From positions 62,001 to 126,000 of the forward strand of contig NZ_BQID01000013.1 of the NCBI RefSeq assembly GCF_021602345.1: a DNA stretch of 64,000 bases. Direction: 5' to 3'. Positions 27,356 to 35,617 of the stretch are shown here, one piece after another; the stretch's first letter is position 1, and each line of letters opens with the position of its first letter. The notes under the pieces are model-generated. The model was not told the DNA's origin. It did no database searches and saw nothing but the letters and a program-made list of their open reading frames with translations. This DNA comes from Pseudomonas pharyngis (GTDB lineage Bacteria; Pseudomonadota; Gammaproteobacteria; Pseudomonadales; Pseudomonadaceae). Made by a program: the position numbers and the translations under genes.

Positions 27356-27934
27356 TCATCCACCGGCCACCGGACACGGCCCGCCCGCATCGGCCCAGAG
27401 TTTGAACTGGGTCACGAAGATATCGTGCGGCACCGGCACCGGCGCGCGCCCTGCCCCGGGACTCCAGCCCCAGAGCACCAGTTTGTCCTCGCTGACGTGT
27501 TTGATCAGCGCGGCGAAATCGCGGTCACCGTTGCTGGCGCGGTCCTTGATCATTACGCACAAACGATCCGGCGGCAGACCGATCCAGGCCATTTTGTGCG
27601 CGGCCGGCGGCAGGCTCCAGTGCGGCGCACCCGGTGGCGCATGGGGGCCGTAACTGGCCGGCGGATTGCTTTCGGCGTGGCAAGTGGCGCAGGGCAAACC
27701 GGCGGCGCCCTTGCCGTCCATGCCGCGCACCACGTTCATCGCGTGGGGGATGCCGGCGTCGAACTGCAACGGCGAATCACCGGGAATGTGGCAGTTCTGG
27801 CAGCGCGGGCTCTGGAAGACTTTCTGCACCGTGCCGAAAGCTTTCAAGGCGTCCTGATCGTCGGCAAACAGATCCGAGGCGTAACCGCCCAGCCCAAGCA
27901 GAATCACCGTGCCCAACAACAGATGTCGTTTCAT
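27356..27934 (-). CDS. Diheme c-type cytochrome, electron acceptor subunit of Mo hydroxylase
   Basis: 192 aa with an N-terminal signal peptide (MKRHLLLGTVILLGLGGYAS). Two heme-attachment motifs are present, CQNCH (45-49) and CATCH (82-86). Met ligands cannot be assigned. It ends the operon of the molybdenum hydroxylase genes, one base from the Mo subunit stop, so it probably takes electrons from the periplasmic enzyme to the respiratory chain. Similar triplets occur with isoquinoline-oxidoreductase-type or aldehyde dehydrogenases. It is not homologous to short cytochrome c5-type domains in any way I can show. Confidence 0.85.
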   Translation of the reverse strand: MKRHLLLGTVILLGLGGYASDLFADDQDALKAFGTVQKVFQSPRCQNCHIPGDSPLQFDAGIPHAMNVVRGMDGKGAAGLPCATCHAESNPPASYGPHAPPGAPHWSLPPAAHKMAWIGLPPDRLCVMIKDRASNGDRDFAALIKHVSEDKLVLWGWSPGAGRAPVPVPHDIFVTQFKLWADAGGPCPVAGG

Positions 27935-27935
27935 C

Positions 27936-30098
27936 TCACACCCCCGACATTTGCAGTGGCAGTTCCCGCAGGCGCTGCCCGGTCAGGGCGAACACCGCGT
28001 TGGCCACCGCCGGCGCCGTGGGCGGCACACCCGCCTCGCCGATGCCGCCGGGCTTCTCGCTGCTCGGCACGATGTGCACCTCGACCAGCGGCATTTCATT
28101 GAGCCGCAACACCTGATAGTCGTGATAGTTGGACTGCACGACATGGCCGTCCTTGAGCGTCAGTTTGCTGTGCAGCGCCATGCCCAGGCCGAAGGTGATG
28201 CACGACTCCATCTGCGCCGCGATGCTTTGCGGGTTGACCGCAATCCCGCAGTCCACCGCGCACACCACCCGATGCACGCGGATCGCCAGATTGTCCTGGG
28301 ACACTTCCGCCACCTGCGCCACATAGCTGCCGAACGACTCATGCACCGCCACGCCCAGCGCATGGCCCTCCGGCAGCGGGGCTTTCCAGTTGGCCTTCTC
28401 CACCGCCAGGTTCAACACGCCGAGATGCCGGGCATGATCCTTGAGCAGCGTTCGTCGGTACTCCACCGGGTCCTTGCCCGCCGCCGTGGCCATTTCATCG
28501 ATCAGCGATTCCATGACAAACGCGGTGTGGCTATGGCCCACCGAACGCAGCCAGAGCACGTTGATCCCGGTGGTCGGCGAGTGCAGATCGACCTGATGAT
28601 GGGCCAGGCCCTTGATGTACGGGCTGTCGGAAACGCCCTCGACCGACGTCTGGTCGACGCCGTTCTTGACCATGGTTTTCTCGAGCATGGTGCCGGCCAT
28701 GATCGATTGCCCGACCAGCACATGCTGCCAGGCCAGCGGCAGGCCGTCGGCGCCGAGGCCGATCTTCGCCTGATGCAGAAACATCGAGCGGTAGTAACCA
28801 CCGCGAATATCATCTTCGCGCGACCACACGGTTTTCACCGGCATCGCAGCAGCTTTGGCCACTTGCACCGCTTCGGCGACAAAGTCCGAGGTCGGGTTGG
28901 CTCGGCGACCAAAACCACCACCGAGAAATTCGGTGTGAATCTCCACCTGCTCCGGCTTGAGCCCGGTGATCTTGCCGGCAACCATCTGATCCAGCGTCTG
29001 GAACTGGGTACCGGTCCAGATCTCGCACTTGTCGGCGCTGATCTTCACCGTGCAGTTGAGCGGCTCCATCGGCGCGTGGGCCAGATACGGCACGCTGTAT
29101 TCGACGTCGATTTTCTTCGCTGCCTTGCCGAAATTGCCCTTGGCATCGCCGGCCTGCGCCGCCGAGGTGCCCGGCGTGGCCGCCAGTTTGCGGAAACTCG
29201 CCAACAGCTTTTCACTGCTCAGATCAGCGTTCGGCCCCAGATCCCAATCGACCTTCAGCGCATCGCGACCGAGTTTCGCCGCCCAGTAATGCTCGGCGAC
29301 CACCGCCACACCGGTCGGCACCTGCACCACTTTGTGCACGCCGGGAATCGCCAGGGCTTCTGCGCCCTCAAAGGATTTCACCGTGGCGCCGAACGCCGGC
29401 GCGCGCGCCACCATCGCGGTCATCAATCCGTCGAACTGCACGTCCATGCCGAATTTGGCGCGACCGGTGATTTTTTCCGGGGTGTCGAGGCGTTTAGTGG
29501 GTTTGCCGATGACTTTCCAGTCCTTGGCTTCTTTAAAGGTAATCGACTTCGGATCCGGCACCGGCAGTTGACCGGCGGCGTCCGCCAGCTCGCCGTAGGT
29601 GGCGCGGTTATCGCCTGCAATCACCACGCCGGCTTCGGTGCGGATCGTCGACGGCGCCACGTTGAAGCGCTTGGCCGCCGCCTCGATCAGCATCTGCCGG
29701 GCGGTGGCGCCGGCGAGCCGGTAACGGTCGAACTCCATCCAGGTTGAAGTGGAGCCGCCGGTAATCTGCATTCCGCCAAAACCGGGCATGCCGTAATCGG
29801 CTGCCGAGGCTGGCGAGTGCTCAACGCGAATCTTCGACCAGTCGGCGTCCAGCTCTTCGGCGATCAACATGGTCAGGCCGGTCCAGATGCCCTGGCCCAT
29901 TTCCGAATGGCCGAGCAGCACGGTAACGCTGTTGTCCGCCGCAATCCTCAGGAACGCGTTCGGCGCAAACACCTTGCCTTCATTCTCGGCCGCCATGGCG
30001 AACCGGTTGCCGCCAGGCACCACGAACGCCACCACCAGACCACCGCCAAGCACGGCGCTGCCCTTGAGAAATCCACGACGGGATACAGGACTGTTCAT
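27936..30098 (-). CDS. Molybdopterin-dependent hydroxylase large subunit (IorB/aldehyde dehydrogenase type)
   Basis: 720 aa. The twin-arginine signal SRRGFLKG (residues 7-14) implies folded export with its cofactor. The xanthine dehydrogenase-family Mo domain spans most of the chain, with [21 protein letters not shown] (the Mo-cofactor loop) and [10 protein letters not shown] near the C-terminus carrying the catalytic Glu. This layout is that of isoquinoline 1-oxidoreductase beta-like proteins, which hydroxylate N-heterocycles or oxidise aldehydes. The ATG at 30098 has GGAGG upstream. The substrate is unknown. It needs Moco from the moa/moe genes at 49-54 kb. Confidence 0.93.
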   Translation of the reverse strand: MNSPVSRRGFLKGSAVLGGGLVVAFVVPGGNRFAMAAENEGKVFAPNAFLRIAADNSVTVLLGHSEMGQGIWTGLTMLIAEELDADWSKIRVEHSPASAADYGMPGFGGMQITGGSTSTWMEFDRYRLAGATARQMLIEAAAKRFNVAPSTIRTEAGVVIAGDNRATYGELADAAGQLPVPDPKSITFKEAKDWKVIGKPTKRLDTPEKITGRAKFGMDVQFDGLMTAMVARAPAFGATVKSFEGAEALAIPGVHKVVQVPTGVAVVAEHYWAAKLGRDALKVDWDLGPNADLSSEKLLASFRKLAATPGTSAAQAGDAKGNFGKAAKKIDVEYSVPYLAHAPMEPLNCTVKISADKCEIWTGTQFQTLDQMVAGKITGLKPEQVEIHTEFLGGGFGRRANPTSDFVAEAVQVAKAAAMPVKTVWSREDDIRGGYYRSMFLHQAKIGLGADGLPLAWQHVLVGQSIMAGTMLEKTMVKNGVDQTSVEGVSDSPYIKGLAHHQVDLHSPTTGINVLWLRSVGHSHTAFVMESLIDEMATAAGKDPVEYRRTLLKDHARHLGVLNLAVEKANWKAPLPEGHALGVAVHESFGSYVAQVAEVSQDNLAIRVHRVVCAVDCGIAVNPQSIAAQMESCITFGLGMALHSKLTLKDGHVVQSNYHDYQVLRLNEMPLVEVHIVPSSEKPGGIGEAGVPPTAPAVANAVFALTGQRLRELPLQMSGV

Positions 30099-30115
30099 CA
30101 CTCACCTCCCCTCGC

Positions 30116-30571
30116 TCAGCCGATGTCGGCAGCACGTTTGACCGCCGCGCGGATTCTTGGATAGGTGCCGCAGCGGCAGATGTTGCCGGAGAGCGCCTGA
30201 TCGATATCGCTGTCGGTGGGTTTGGGAATTTTCGCCAGCAATGCGGCGGCGGACATGATCTGCCCGGACTGGCAGTAGCCGCATTGCACCACGTCCAGTT
30301 CCGCCCAGGCCTGCTGCACCGGGTGCGAACCGTCGCTGGACAGGCCTTCGATGGTGAGGATTTTCTGGCCGTGAGCGACGGCCGTGGCCGGCGTGATACA
30401 CGAGCGCAGCGGCGCGCCATCGACGTGCACGGTGCAGGCACCGCACTGGGCCATGCCGCAGCCGAATTTGGTACCGGTCAGGTGCGCGACATCGCGCAGG
30501 ACCCAGAGCAACGGCATGTCCGCAGGGACATCGAGCTCCTGATCCTTGCCATTGATGTTCAAGGTCAGCAT
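30116..30571 (-). CDS. 2Fe-2S subunit of molybdenum hydroxylase (IorA type)
   Basis: 151 aa. It holds two 2Fe-2S clusters: a plant-ferredoxin type with Cys38, Cys43, Cys46 and Cys58, and a helical one with Cys97, Cys100, Cys132 and Cys134 (CGYC...CRC). It has no signal peptide, consistent with hitch-hiking through Tat bound to the large subunit. The ATG at 30571 (MLTLNING) is preferred to an upstream start because the fold begins there. It is first in a three-gene operon ending with the diheme cytochrome. Confidence 0.94.
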   Translation of the reverse strand: MLTLNINGKDQELDVPADMPLLWVLRDVAHLTGTKFGCGMAQCGACTVHVDGAPLRSCITPATAVAHGQKILTIEGLSSDGSHPVQQAWAELDVVQCGYCQSGQIMSAAALLAKIPKPTDSDIDQALSGNICRCGTYPRIRAAVKRAADIG

Positions 30572-30811
30572 GGGGGATTTCCTCAGACTCACGGTGTTCT
30601 GAAGGGCGTTGCTACGGCCATCGTTGGCGGTGCGCGCCTCGGCTTATCCCTTTCAGCTAAGCGCATTTTGACCCGACGACCAGCCGCCGCGACCACCGGT
30701 CATCCGGCACCGTTCGGAAAATCATCGATCAGGGTGTCGTTTTTGCTCCTACAGTTGATACCGCTTGTCACCGCAAAAACTGCCCTTTCACACTTTCCAG
30801 GAGTCGCGAAC

Positions 30812-31642
30812 ATGGGATTTGTCACAACGAAAGACGGCGTCGAAATCTTCTACAAGGACTGGGGGCCCAAGGACGCCCCGGTCATCCACTTCCACCACGG
30901 CTGGCCGCTGAGCGCGGACGACTGGGATGCGCAGATGCTGTTCTTCCTGGCGCAGGGATTCAGGGTCGTGGCCCACGATCGACGGGGCCACGGACGTTCG
31001 AGCCAGGTCTGGGACGGTCACGACATGGATCACTACGCCGACGATGTGGCGGCGGTAGTCAATCATCTGGGGACGCAGAAAGCCGTGCATGTCGGCCACT
31101 CCACCGGTGGCGGCGAAGTGATTCACTACATCGCCCGGCATGGCGAGGATCGGGTATCGAAAGCCGCGATCATCAGCGCCGTGCCGCCGCTGATGGTGAA
31201 AACCGAGAGCAGCCCCGGTGGTTTGCCCAAGTCGGTGTTCGACAATCTTCAGGCGCAACTGGCAGCCAATCGCGCGCAGTTCTATCGCGACGTGCCCAGC
31301 GGGCCGTTCTACGGCTACAACCGCCCTGGCGCCAAGCCATCGGAAGGGATCATTGCGAACTGGTGGCGCCAAGGCATGATCGGCAGCGCCAAGGCGCACT
31401 ACGACGGCATCGTTGCCTTTTCCCAGACCGACTTCACCGCTGACCTCAAAAGCATCTCGATTCCGGTGCTGGTGATGCACGGCGACGACGACCAGATCGT
31501 GCCCTATGAAAACGCCGGCGTGCTGTCGGCGAAACTGCTGAAAAACAGCACGCTGAAGATCTATCCGGGCTTCCCCCACGGCATGCCGACCACCGAGGCT
31601 GCGACGATCAACGCGGATCTGCTGGCGTTCATTCGCGGCTGA
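30812..31642 (+). CDS. Alpha/beta hydrolase (non-heme chloroperoxidase/esterase-like)
   Basis: 276 aa. The fold markers are [13 protein letters not shown] (oxyanion region), GHSTGGGE with the nucleophile serine near residue 97, HGDDDQIVP (Asp) and FPHGMP (His), in the order expected for the cofactor-free haloperoxidase group. It is probably an esterase/perhydrolase. A good AGGAG site precedes the ATG at 30812. It is divergent from the 2Fe-2S gene with a 240-base gap that shows nothing else recognisable. Confidence 0.92.
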   Translation: MGFVTTKDGVEIFYKDWGPKDAPVIHFHHGWPLSADDWDAQMLFFLAQGFRVVAHDRRGHGRSSQVWDGHDMDHYADDVAAVVNHLGTQKAVHVGHSTGGGEVIHYIARHGEDRVSKAAIISAVPPLMVKTESSPGGLPKSVFDNLQAQLAANRAQFYRDVPSGPFYGYNRPGAKPSEGIIANWWRQGMIGSAKAHYDGIVAFSQTDFTADLKSISIPVLVMHGDDDQIVPYENAGVLSAKLLKNSTLKIYPGFPHGMPTTEAATINADLLAFIRG

Positions 31643-31650
31643 TCATATCC

Positions 31651-31681
31651 GCCGGGGTCAGGCGCCCTGCCTGACCCCGGC
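31651..31681. terminator. Bidirectional terminator-like hairpin
   Basis: A perfect 13-base inverted repeat GCCGGGGTCAGGC / GCCTGACCCCGGC with a 5-base loop, lying between the convergent hydrolase and GFA genes. It is very stable, but no long T-run follows on either strand. Its last base is the last base of the GFA stop codon. Confidence 0.65.
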
Positions 31682-32073
31682 TATTCTTCGGTTCGCCCCG
31701 TTCTCTCGCGATCGCGCACGTAATGTCTGGCCAATGGAAAGGCCGGTAGCCACGACTCGCGACGCACCGTCCACAGCTCGTAGGTGGGCTGGCATTGATC
31801 TGGTGCATCCAGCGCGCCGAGATTGACCTCGACTTCATCGCCACTGCGGCCGAACACCGACGAGCCACAGCGCGGGCAAAAATGTCGCCCCGCGTAGTCA
31901 TGGGTCTCGCCGCTGATCGTCACCGCCACCTCGGGAAAGATCGCCGACGCGGCAAACAGCGCGCCCTGGTGTTTGCGGCAGTCAAGACAATGGCAAACGC
32001 CAACCCTGTAGGGTCGCCCTAACGCCTCGATCCGCACTTCGCCGCACAGACAACCGCCGGTCAATCGTTCCAT
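31681..32073 (-). CDS. GFA family protein (glutathione-dependent formaldehyde-activating fold)
   Basis: 130 aa. Zinc ligands are laid out as in Gfa/CENP-V proteins: GGCLCGEV, CHCLDCRKHQG and FCPRCGS. The family binds zinc and sometimes glutathione. Most members have no proven catalytic role. GGAGGTG precedes the ATG at 32073. A second, unrelated-in-detail GFA protein is encoded at 47.6 kb. Confidence 0.92.
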   Translation of the reverse strand: MERLTGGCLCGEVRIEALGRPYRVGVCHCLDCRKHQGALFAASAIFPEVAVTISGETHDYAGRHFCPRCGSSVFGRSGDEVEVNLGALDAPDQCQPTYELWTVRRESWLPAFPLARHYVRDRERTGRTEE

Positions 32074-32183
32074 GGGACACCTCCGCCTGAAAATGGAATA
32101 TCCGGTGAGTGAAAATAGCAGCCCATTGGGGGAACGCTTACAATCGTGGCCCATTAACACTATCCAGGCAGACCTGTCCTTTC

Positions 32184-33332
32184 ATGGCGCTCGATCCTCT
32201 CACGATGCTCACCATTTCCACCGCCCTGGCCGCGGCGGCCGCCCTGTATCTGGCGGTCGAATGGCGCAGTATCCGCGAATCTTCCCTGCTGTTCTGGAGC
32301 GCCGGTTTCGCCACCATCACCGTCGGCTCTAGCCTGGCCCTGCTGCGCGCCAACGGCTATCCGTTGATCGGCATCTGGTTCGCCAACGGCCTGCTGGTGG
32401 TCGCGCACTGGCTGTTCCTGCTGGGAGTCGCGCGGTTTACGCAGCGACGGTTGTCGCGGGCCTGGTACTTGATGTTCCTGCTCTGGCTTTCGTTGCTGCT
32501 GTTACCGGAAGATCCGTCGTGGTCGAAGATCATGCTGATGGCCAACTCGCTGCTGGTGGCCGCATCGATGCTGCGGGCCAGCCTGTTGCTGCGCCCTCAT
32601 GGCAAGTCGTTGAGCGTCGGCGCGGTGCAGTTGCGTTATGTGTTGCTGATCCACGGCGCGTTCTATTTCACCAAGGCGATCATCGCGGTGATTCCAGGCA
32701 CGCTGATCGATCTGGCGTCGTTGCGCGGCGAAATCATTCAGATTTCCCTGGTAGAGGGCGCGATGGCGATCATGCTGATCGCGCTGTCGATGACCGGCAC
32801 CGAGCGCTACCGGCGGGAAAAACAGATTGCCGAACTGGCCGCCCGGGACCCGCTGACCGCGCTGTACAACCGCCGCGCCCTGGAAGTCCGCGCACCGCGC
32901 CTGCTCGACGAAGTCTCCAGCACCCGCCCCGGCGCGCTGCTGCTGATCGACATCGACAATTTCAAACTGATCAACGACCTGTACGGCCACACCGCCGGCG
33001 ACCGGTTACTTATCGCCCTCAGCGAAATGATCCGCGCGGTGCTGCCCAAAGGCGCACTGGCGGCGCGGTTGGGCGGTGACGAATTCGTGATGCTACTGGG
33101 CGACGCGTCCCACGCCCAGATCATGGATCTGGGCAGTGCGCTGCGTGAGCAGTTTCAGCAGATGACTTCCCAGACCTACACCACTCCGCAAGCGGTCACT
33201 CTGAGTATTGGCGCCAAGGTGTTCGATCAACCACCGGCCAGCCTCGCAGCGCTGATCGAGCAAGGAGACAGCGCGCTTTACGAATCCAAACGCGGCGGTC
33301 GCAACCGGATTCAACTGGCCGACTACACCTGA
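32184..33332 (+). CDS. Membrane-bound GGDEF diguanylate cyclase
   Basis: 382 aa. The N-terminal 205 residues contain six or seven hydrophobic segments, forming a membrane sensor module without recognisable periplasmic domain. The GGDEF domain follows (about 215-380) with an intact active site at 297-301. No RxxD inhibitory site precedes it (PKGALAARL is found there), so product inhibition is probably absent, unlike the GAF-GGDEF protein at 26.3 kb. The ATG at 32184 (MALDPLTML) begins the first membrane segment. It is divergent from the GFA gene. Confidence 0.94.
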   Translation: MALDPLTMLTISTALAAAAALYLAVEWRSIRESSLLFWSAGFATITVGSSLALLRANGYPLIGIWFANGLLVVAHWLFLLGVARFTQRRLSRAWYLMFLLWLSLLLLPEDPSWSKIMLMANSLLVAASMLRASLLLRPHGKSLSVGAVQLRYVLLIHGAFYFTKAIIAVIPGTLIDLASLRGEIIQISLVEGAMAIMLIALSMTGTERYRREKQIAELAARDPLTALYNRRALEVRAPRLLDEVSSTRPGALLLIDIDNFKLINDLYGHTAGDRLLIALSEMIRAVLPKGALAARLGGDEFVMLLGDASHAQIMDLGSALREQFQQMTSQTYTTPQAVTLSIGAKVFDQPPASLAALIEQGDSALYESKRGGRNRIQLADYT

Positions 33333-33370
33333 CCTATCCTTGCCTGCATCCCGCGATCAAGGAGTCCGTC

Positions 33371-34042
33371 ATGTCCTCGCCTGAATCCACCCTCCTCCAG
33401 AGCTGGCAGCACAACGCCCGGGCCTGGACCGAAGCCGTGCGCAGCGGCGCCATCGAGAGTCGCCGGCAGGTGACCGATCAGGCCATGCTGCTGGCGGTGA
33501 TGGGGCGCCAGCCCGAACGGGTTCTCGATCTGGGATGCGGTGAGGGCTGGCTGTTGCGGGCGCTGGCCGAGCGCGGGGTCGACGCGTTAGGCGTGGACGG
33601 TGATCCGACGCTGATCGAGGCCGCGCGCGAGGCAGGATCATCGCCCGCGCAGGTCGCCAGTTACGAAGATCTGGTTGAGGCGAAGGTCGACATCGGCCGT
33701 GATTACGACCTGATCTGCGCCAATTTTTCCCTGCTGCATCAGGACATCATTCCGCTGCTCGCGGCGATGCATGCACTGCTCGTGCCGGGCGGTGCGTTGG
33801 TGATCCAGACGCTACATCCGTGGTCGGTGGCTGCCGGTGATTATCAGGACGGCTGGCGGGAAGAAACCTTCGACGGACTCCAGGGCGATTGGCAGCCGAT
33901 GCCGTGGTATTTCCGCACCTTGTCCAGCTGGCTCAATGCGCTGGACATGGCCGGCCTGCAGTTGACCGGCCTGCGCGAGCCGCAGCATCCGCAAAGCCCG
34001 GTGCCGCAGTCGTTGCTGATGATTGCCGAGCGTCGCGGCTAA
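33371..34042 (+). CDS. Class I SAM-dependent methyltransferase
   Basis: 223 aa. Motif I is VLDLGCGEGWLLRALAERG near residues 52-70, with the acidic loop VDGDP (about 76-80) and motif II DLICANFSLLHQD. The C-terminal half reads like a small-molecule methyltransferase of the Methyltransf_11/23 type. AAGGAG lies before the ATG. It is convergent with the NnrS gene (4 bases between the stops). The substrate cannot be named. Confidence 0.92.
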   Translation: MSSPESTLLQSWQHNARAWTEAVRSGAIESRRQVTDQAMLLAVMGRQPERVLDLGCGEGWLLRALAERGVDALGVDGDPTLIEAAREAGSSPAQVASYEDLVEAKVDIGRDYDLICANFSLLHQDIIPLLAAMHALLVPGGALVIQTLHPWSVAAGDYQDGWREETFDGLQGDWQPMPWYFRTLSSWLNALDMAGLQLTGLREPQHPQSPVPQSLLMIAERRG

Positions 34043-34046
34043 AAAG

Positions 34047-35207
34047 CTACAGCCTCGGTTTGAGCAGGATCGCGGTGTAATGCCGCAAAAACAGCGCGAA
34101 CCCCGCGCACCAGAGCACCACTGACAGCCCCAGCCCCAGACTGGAAAACGGCACCAGCAACACCCGGCAACCCGCCGCGATCAGCACCAGCGCAAAGCCC
34201 AGCACCATGCCTTTCGATGGCTGCAACAACCGGCCGGTATGCCCAAGGCTGACCCGCGCAATCATCGCCAGAATCAACCCGCCCACCCCGCCGACCGCCA
34301 ATGCATGGGTCGCCAGGCTTTGCTGGCCGATCAAGCCGAGATGCCACAGCGCCATGGCCCAGGTTGCCAGCGCCATCCAGGCGTAAGCCAGATACAGCGA
34401 CCACAGCAGCGGCACCCGCCACATCCCGCGATCATGCCAGCGGATCAGCCGCATCAACTGCAAACTGCCGGTCAGCACAAACAAGCCTGCCAGCCACAGC
34501 CGGGGTGAATCATTGAGGCCTGCCGCAAAAGTGACTGCGGTCAGCAGGCTGCCGATCAACAGCAAGCGGGTTGGCAGTGGGTTGGCGGCCGGCGCCGGTG
34601 GACGGTTCAAGCCGCGCTGGATGAAAAACGGAATCACCCGCCCACCGATCACGGTCATCAGCGCTGCCACCAGCCACAAAGCGCCCAGAACACCCTGGCG
34701 TTGCAGGCCGGCGTCGTCGTTGTACAGGCCAATCAAAGTCAGCGCCTGACAACCCGCCATCAACCCGAGCACCAACACAATCGGATAGTTGTCGCGCTTG
34801 CGGGCGGCGACCAGATCCCGTCCCAGCATCACCGCCAGCAGCGGCAGAAAACCCCATTGCAGCGCCAGAATCAGCCCGGTCGGCAACGGCAGCCACCAGG
34901 CCACACGCCCGAGTAGCCAGACCGACACCAGAGCGATCAACGCCCCGCCGCGCACGCCGGGAGTGCCGGTCCAGTTGGGCACCGCAGTCAGCAGAAACCC
35001 GGCAACGATCGCCGATGCGAATCCGAACGGCATCTCATGCCGATGCCATGCAAGCATGCCGCCCGCCGGTTGCAGATCGAACCAATTGCCGTAAAGCCAC
35101 AGGCCCCAGATCAGGATCGCCAGCGCGGCGAATCCGGACCCGGCCAGAAACAGCGGCCGAAAGCCCAGGCTGAACAGCGGTGTATCGGCGAGTCTGCGCA
35201 TGTTCAA
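34047..35207 (-). CDS. nnrS: NnrS family heme-copper membrane protein
   Basis: 386 aa with about twelve hydrophobic segments. NnrS proteins bind heme and copper and protect against nitric oxide and reactive nitrogen by mechanisms not fully resolved. The start MNMRRLADTPLFSLGFRPLFLAGSGFA and the AWHRHEMPFGFASAIVAGFLLTA stretch (His-rich, residues 54-76) are typical. It overlaps the ppyR stop by 4 bases (ATGA), so the pair is co-translated. In P. aeruginosa the same pair (PA2663-PA2662) follows the flavohemoglobin gene fhp, which is absent here. Confidence 0.94.
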   Translation of the reverse strand: MNMRRLADTPLFSLGFRPLFLAGSGFAALAILIWGLWLYGNWFDLQPAGGMLAWHRHEMPFGFASAIVAGFLLTAVPNWTGTPGVRGGALIALVSVWLLGRVAWWLPLPTGLILALQWGFLPLLAVMLGRDLVAARKRDNYPIVLVLGLMAGCQALTLIGLYNDDAGLQRQGVLGALWLVAALMTVIGGRVIPFFIQRGLNRPPAPAANPLPTRLLLIGSLLTAVTFAAGLNDSPRLWLAGLFVLTGSLQLMRLIRWHDRGMWRVPLLWSLYLAYAWMALATWAMALWHLGLIGQQSLATHALAVGGVGGLILAMIARVSLGHTGRLLQPSKGMVLGFALVLIAAGCRVLLVPFSSLGLGLSVVLWCAGFALFLRHYTAILLKPRL

Positions 35208-35452
35208 GCCACCACGGCGGCGTGATGCTGACCCAGCCGATATTGCGACAGGAGGCGCATCACGTAGCCGATTTTGATCAGCGTCGGGCCGATGATGGTC
35301 ATCGCATGCATCGCCACCAGCAACGCAATCGGCATGTGGCCCTGGTACAGATAAGCGCCGTAGATTCCGGCCAGCAACATGACCAGACCGGCTGCGAGCA
35401 CTTTGCTCGACAGGTGCAGAACGTTCAGCGGATTCTCGAAGAAAGTGAACAT
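35204..35452 (-). CDS. ppyR: PpyR-like small transmembrane protein
   Basis: 82 aa with two or three hydrophobic segments (LSSKVLAAGLVMLLAGIYGAYLY; PIALLVAMHAMTIIGPTLIKIGYVM). It resembles P. aeruginosa PpyR (PA2663), described as a regulator of psl and pyoverdine genes and also encoded just before an NnrS gene. Whether the regulatory role holds is unknown. A simple part in nitrosative stress is equally likely. The ATG at 35452 has AGGAG upstream. It is preceded by a -24/-12 promoter and two NorR-like palindromes. Confidence 0.75.
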   Translation of the reverse strand: MFTFFENPLNVLHLSSKVLAAGLVMLLAGIYGAYLYQGHMPIALLVAMHAMTIIGPTLIKIGYVMRLLSQYRLGQHHAAVVA

Positions 35453-35492
35453 GTTTCGTACTCCTGAGCGAATCAGTTTGTACGATTGATAT

Positions 35493-35508
35493 ATCAACTC
35501 TTGTGCCA
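35493..35508 (-). promoter_or_regulatory. Sigma-54 type -24/-12 promoter for ppyR-nnrS
   Basis: TGGCAC-N5-TTGAT, matching the consensus TGGCAC-N5-TTGCW at all but one position (A for C in the -12 element). It lies 41 bases before the ppyR ATG, the usual distance. The -12 element lies inside a 12-base palindrome TTGATATATCAA. Confidence 0.6.
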
Positions 35509-35547
35509 GATTTTTTATCGTTAAAAATCAGCTAGATAATCCATAAG

Positions 35548-35589
35548 AAGTCAATATGACTCGACCAGGAAAGAGTCATATTGACTTCT
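35548..35589. promoter_or_regulatory. Twin NorR/FhpR-like enhancer sites
   Basis: Two 11-base palindromes, GTCAATATGAC (35551-35561) and GTCATATTGAC (35576-35586), each fit GT-N7-AC, the NorR-family binding pattern. Their centres are 25 bases apart, and together they form a 16-base perfect inverted repeat with a 10-base spacer. They stand 40 to 80 bases upstream of the -24/-12 element, as sigma-54 enhancers do. Confidence 0.65.
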
Positions 35590-35617
35590 ATGTTTGTCAT
35601 AACGACAACAATCGCCT

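Noticed and set aside
27909-29747. 612-codon ORF opposite the molybdenum hydroxylase
   Set aside because: His- and Arg-rich composition with no domain, fully antisense to a gene with intact cofactor motifs.
35486-35497. TTGATATATCAA palindrome resembling an ANR/FNR box upstream of ppyR
   Set aside because: The half-sites are separated by 2 bases instead of the 4 in TTGAT-N4-ATCAA, so it does not fit the FNR/ANR box. It overlaps the better supported -12 element.
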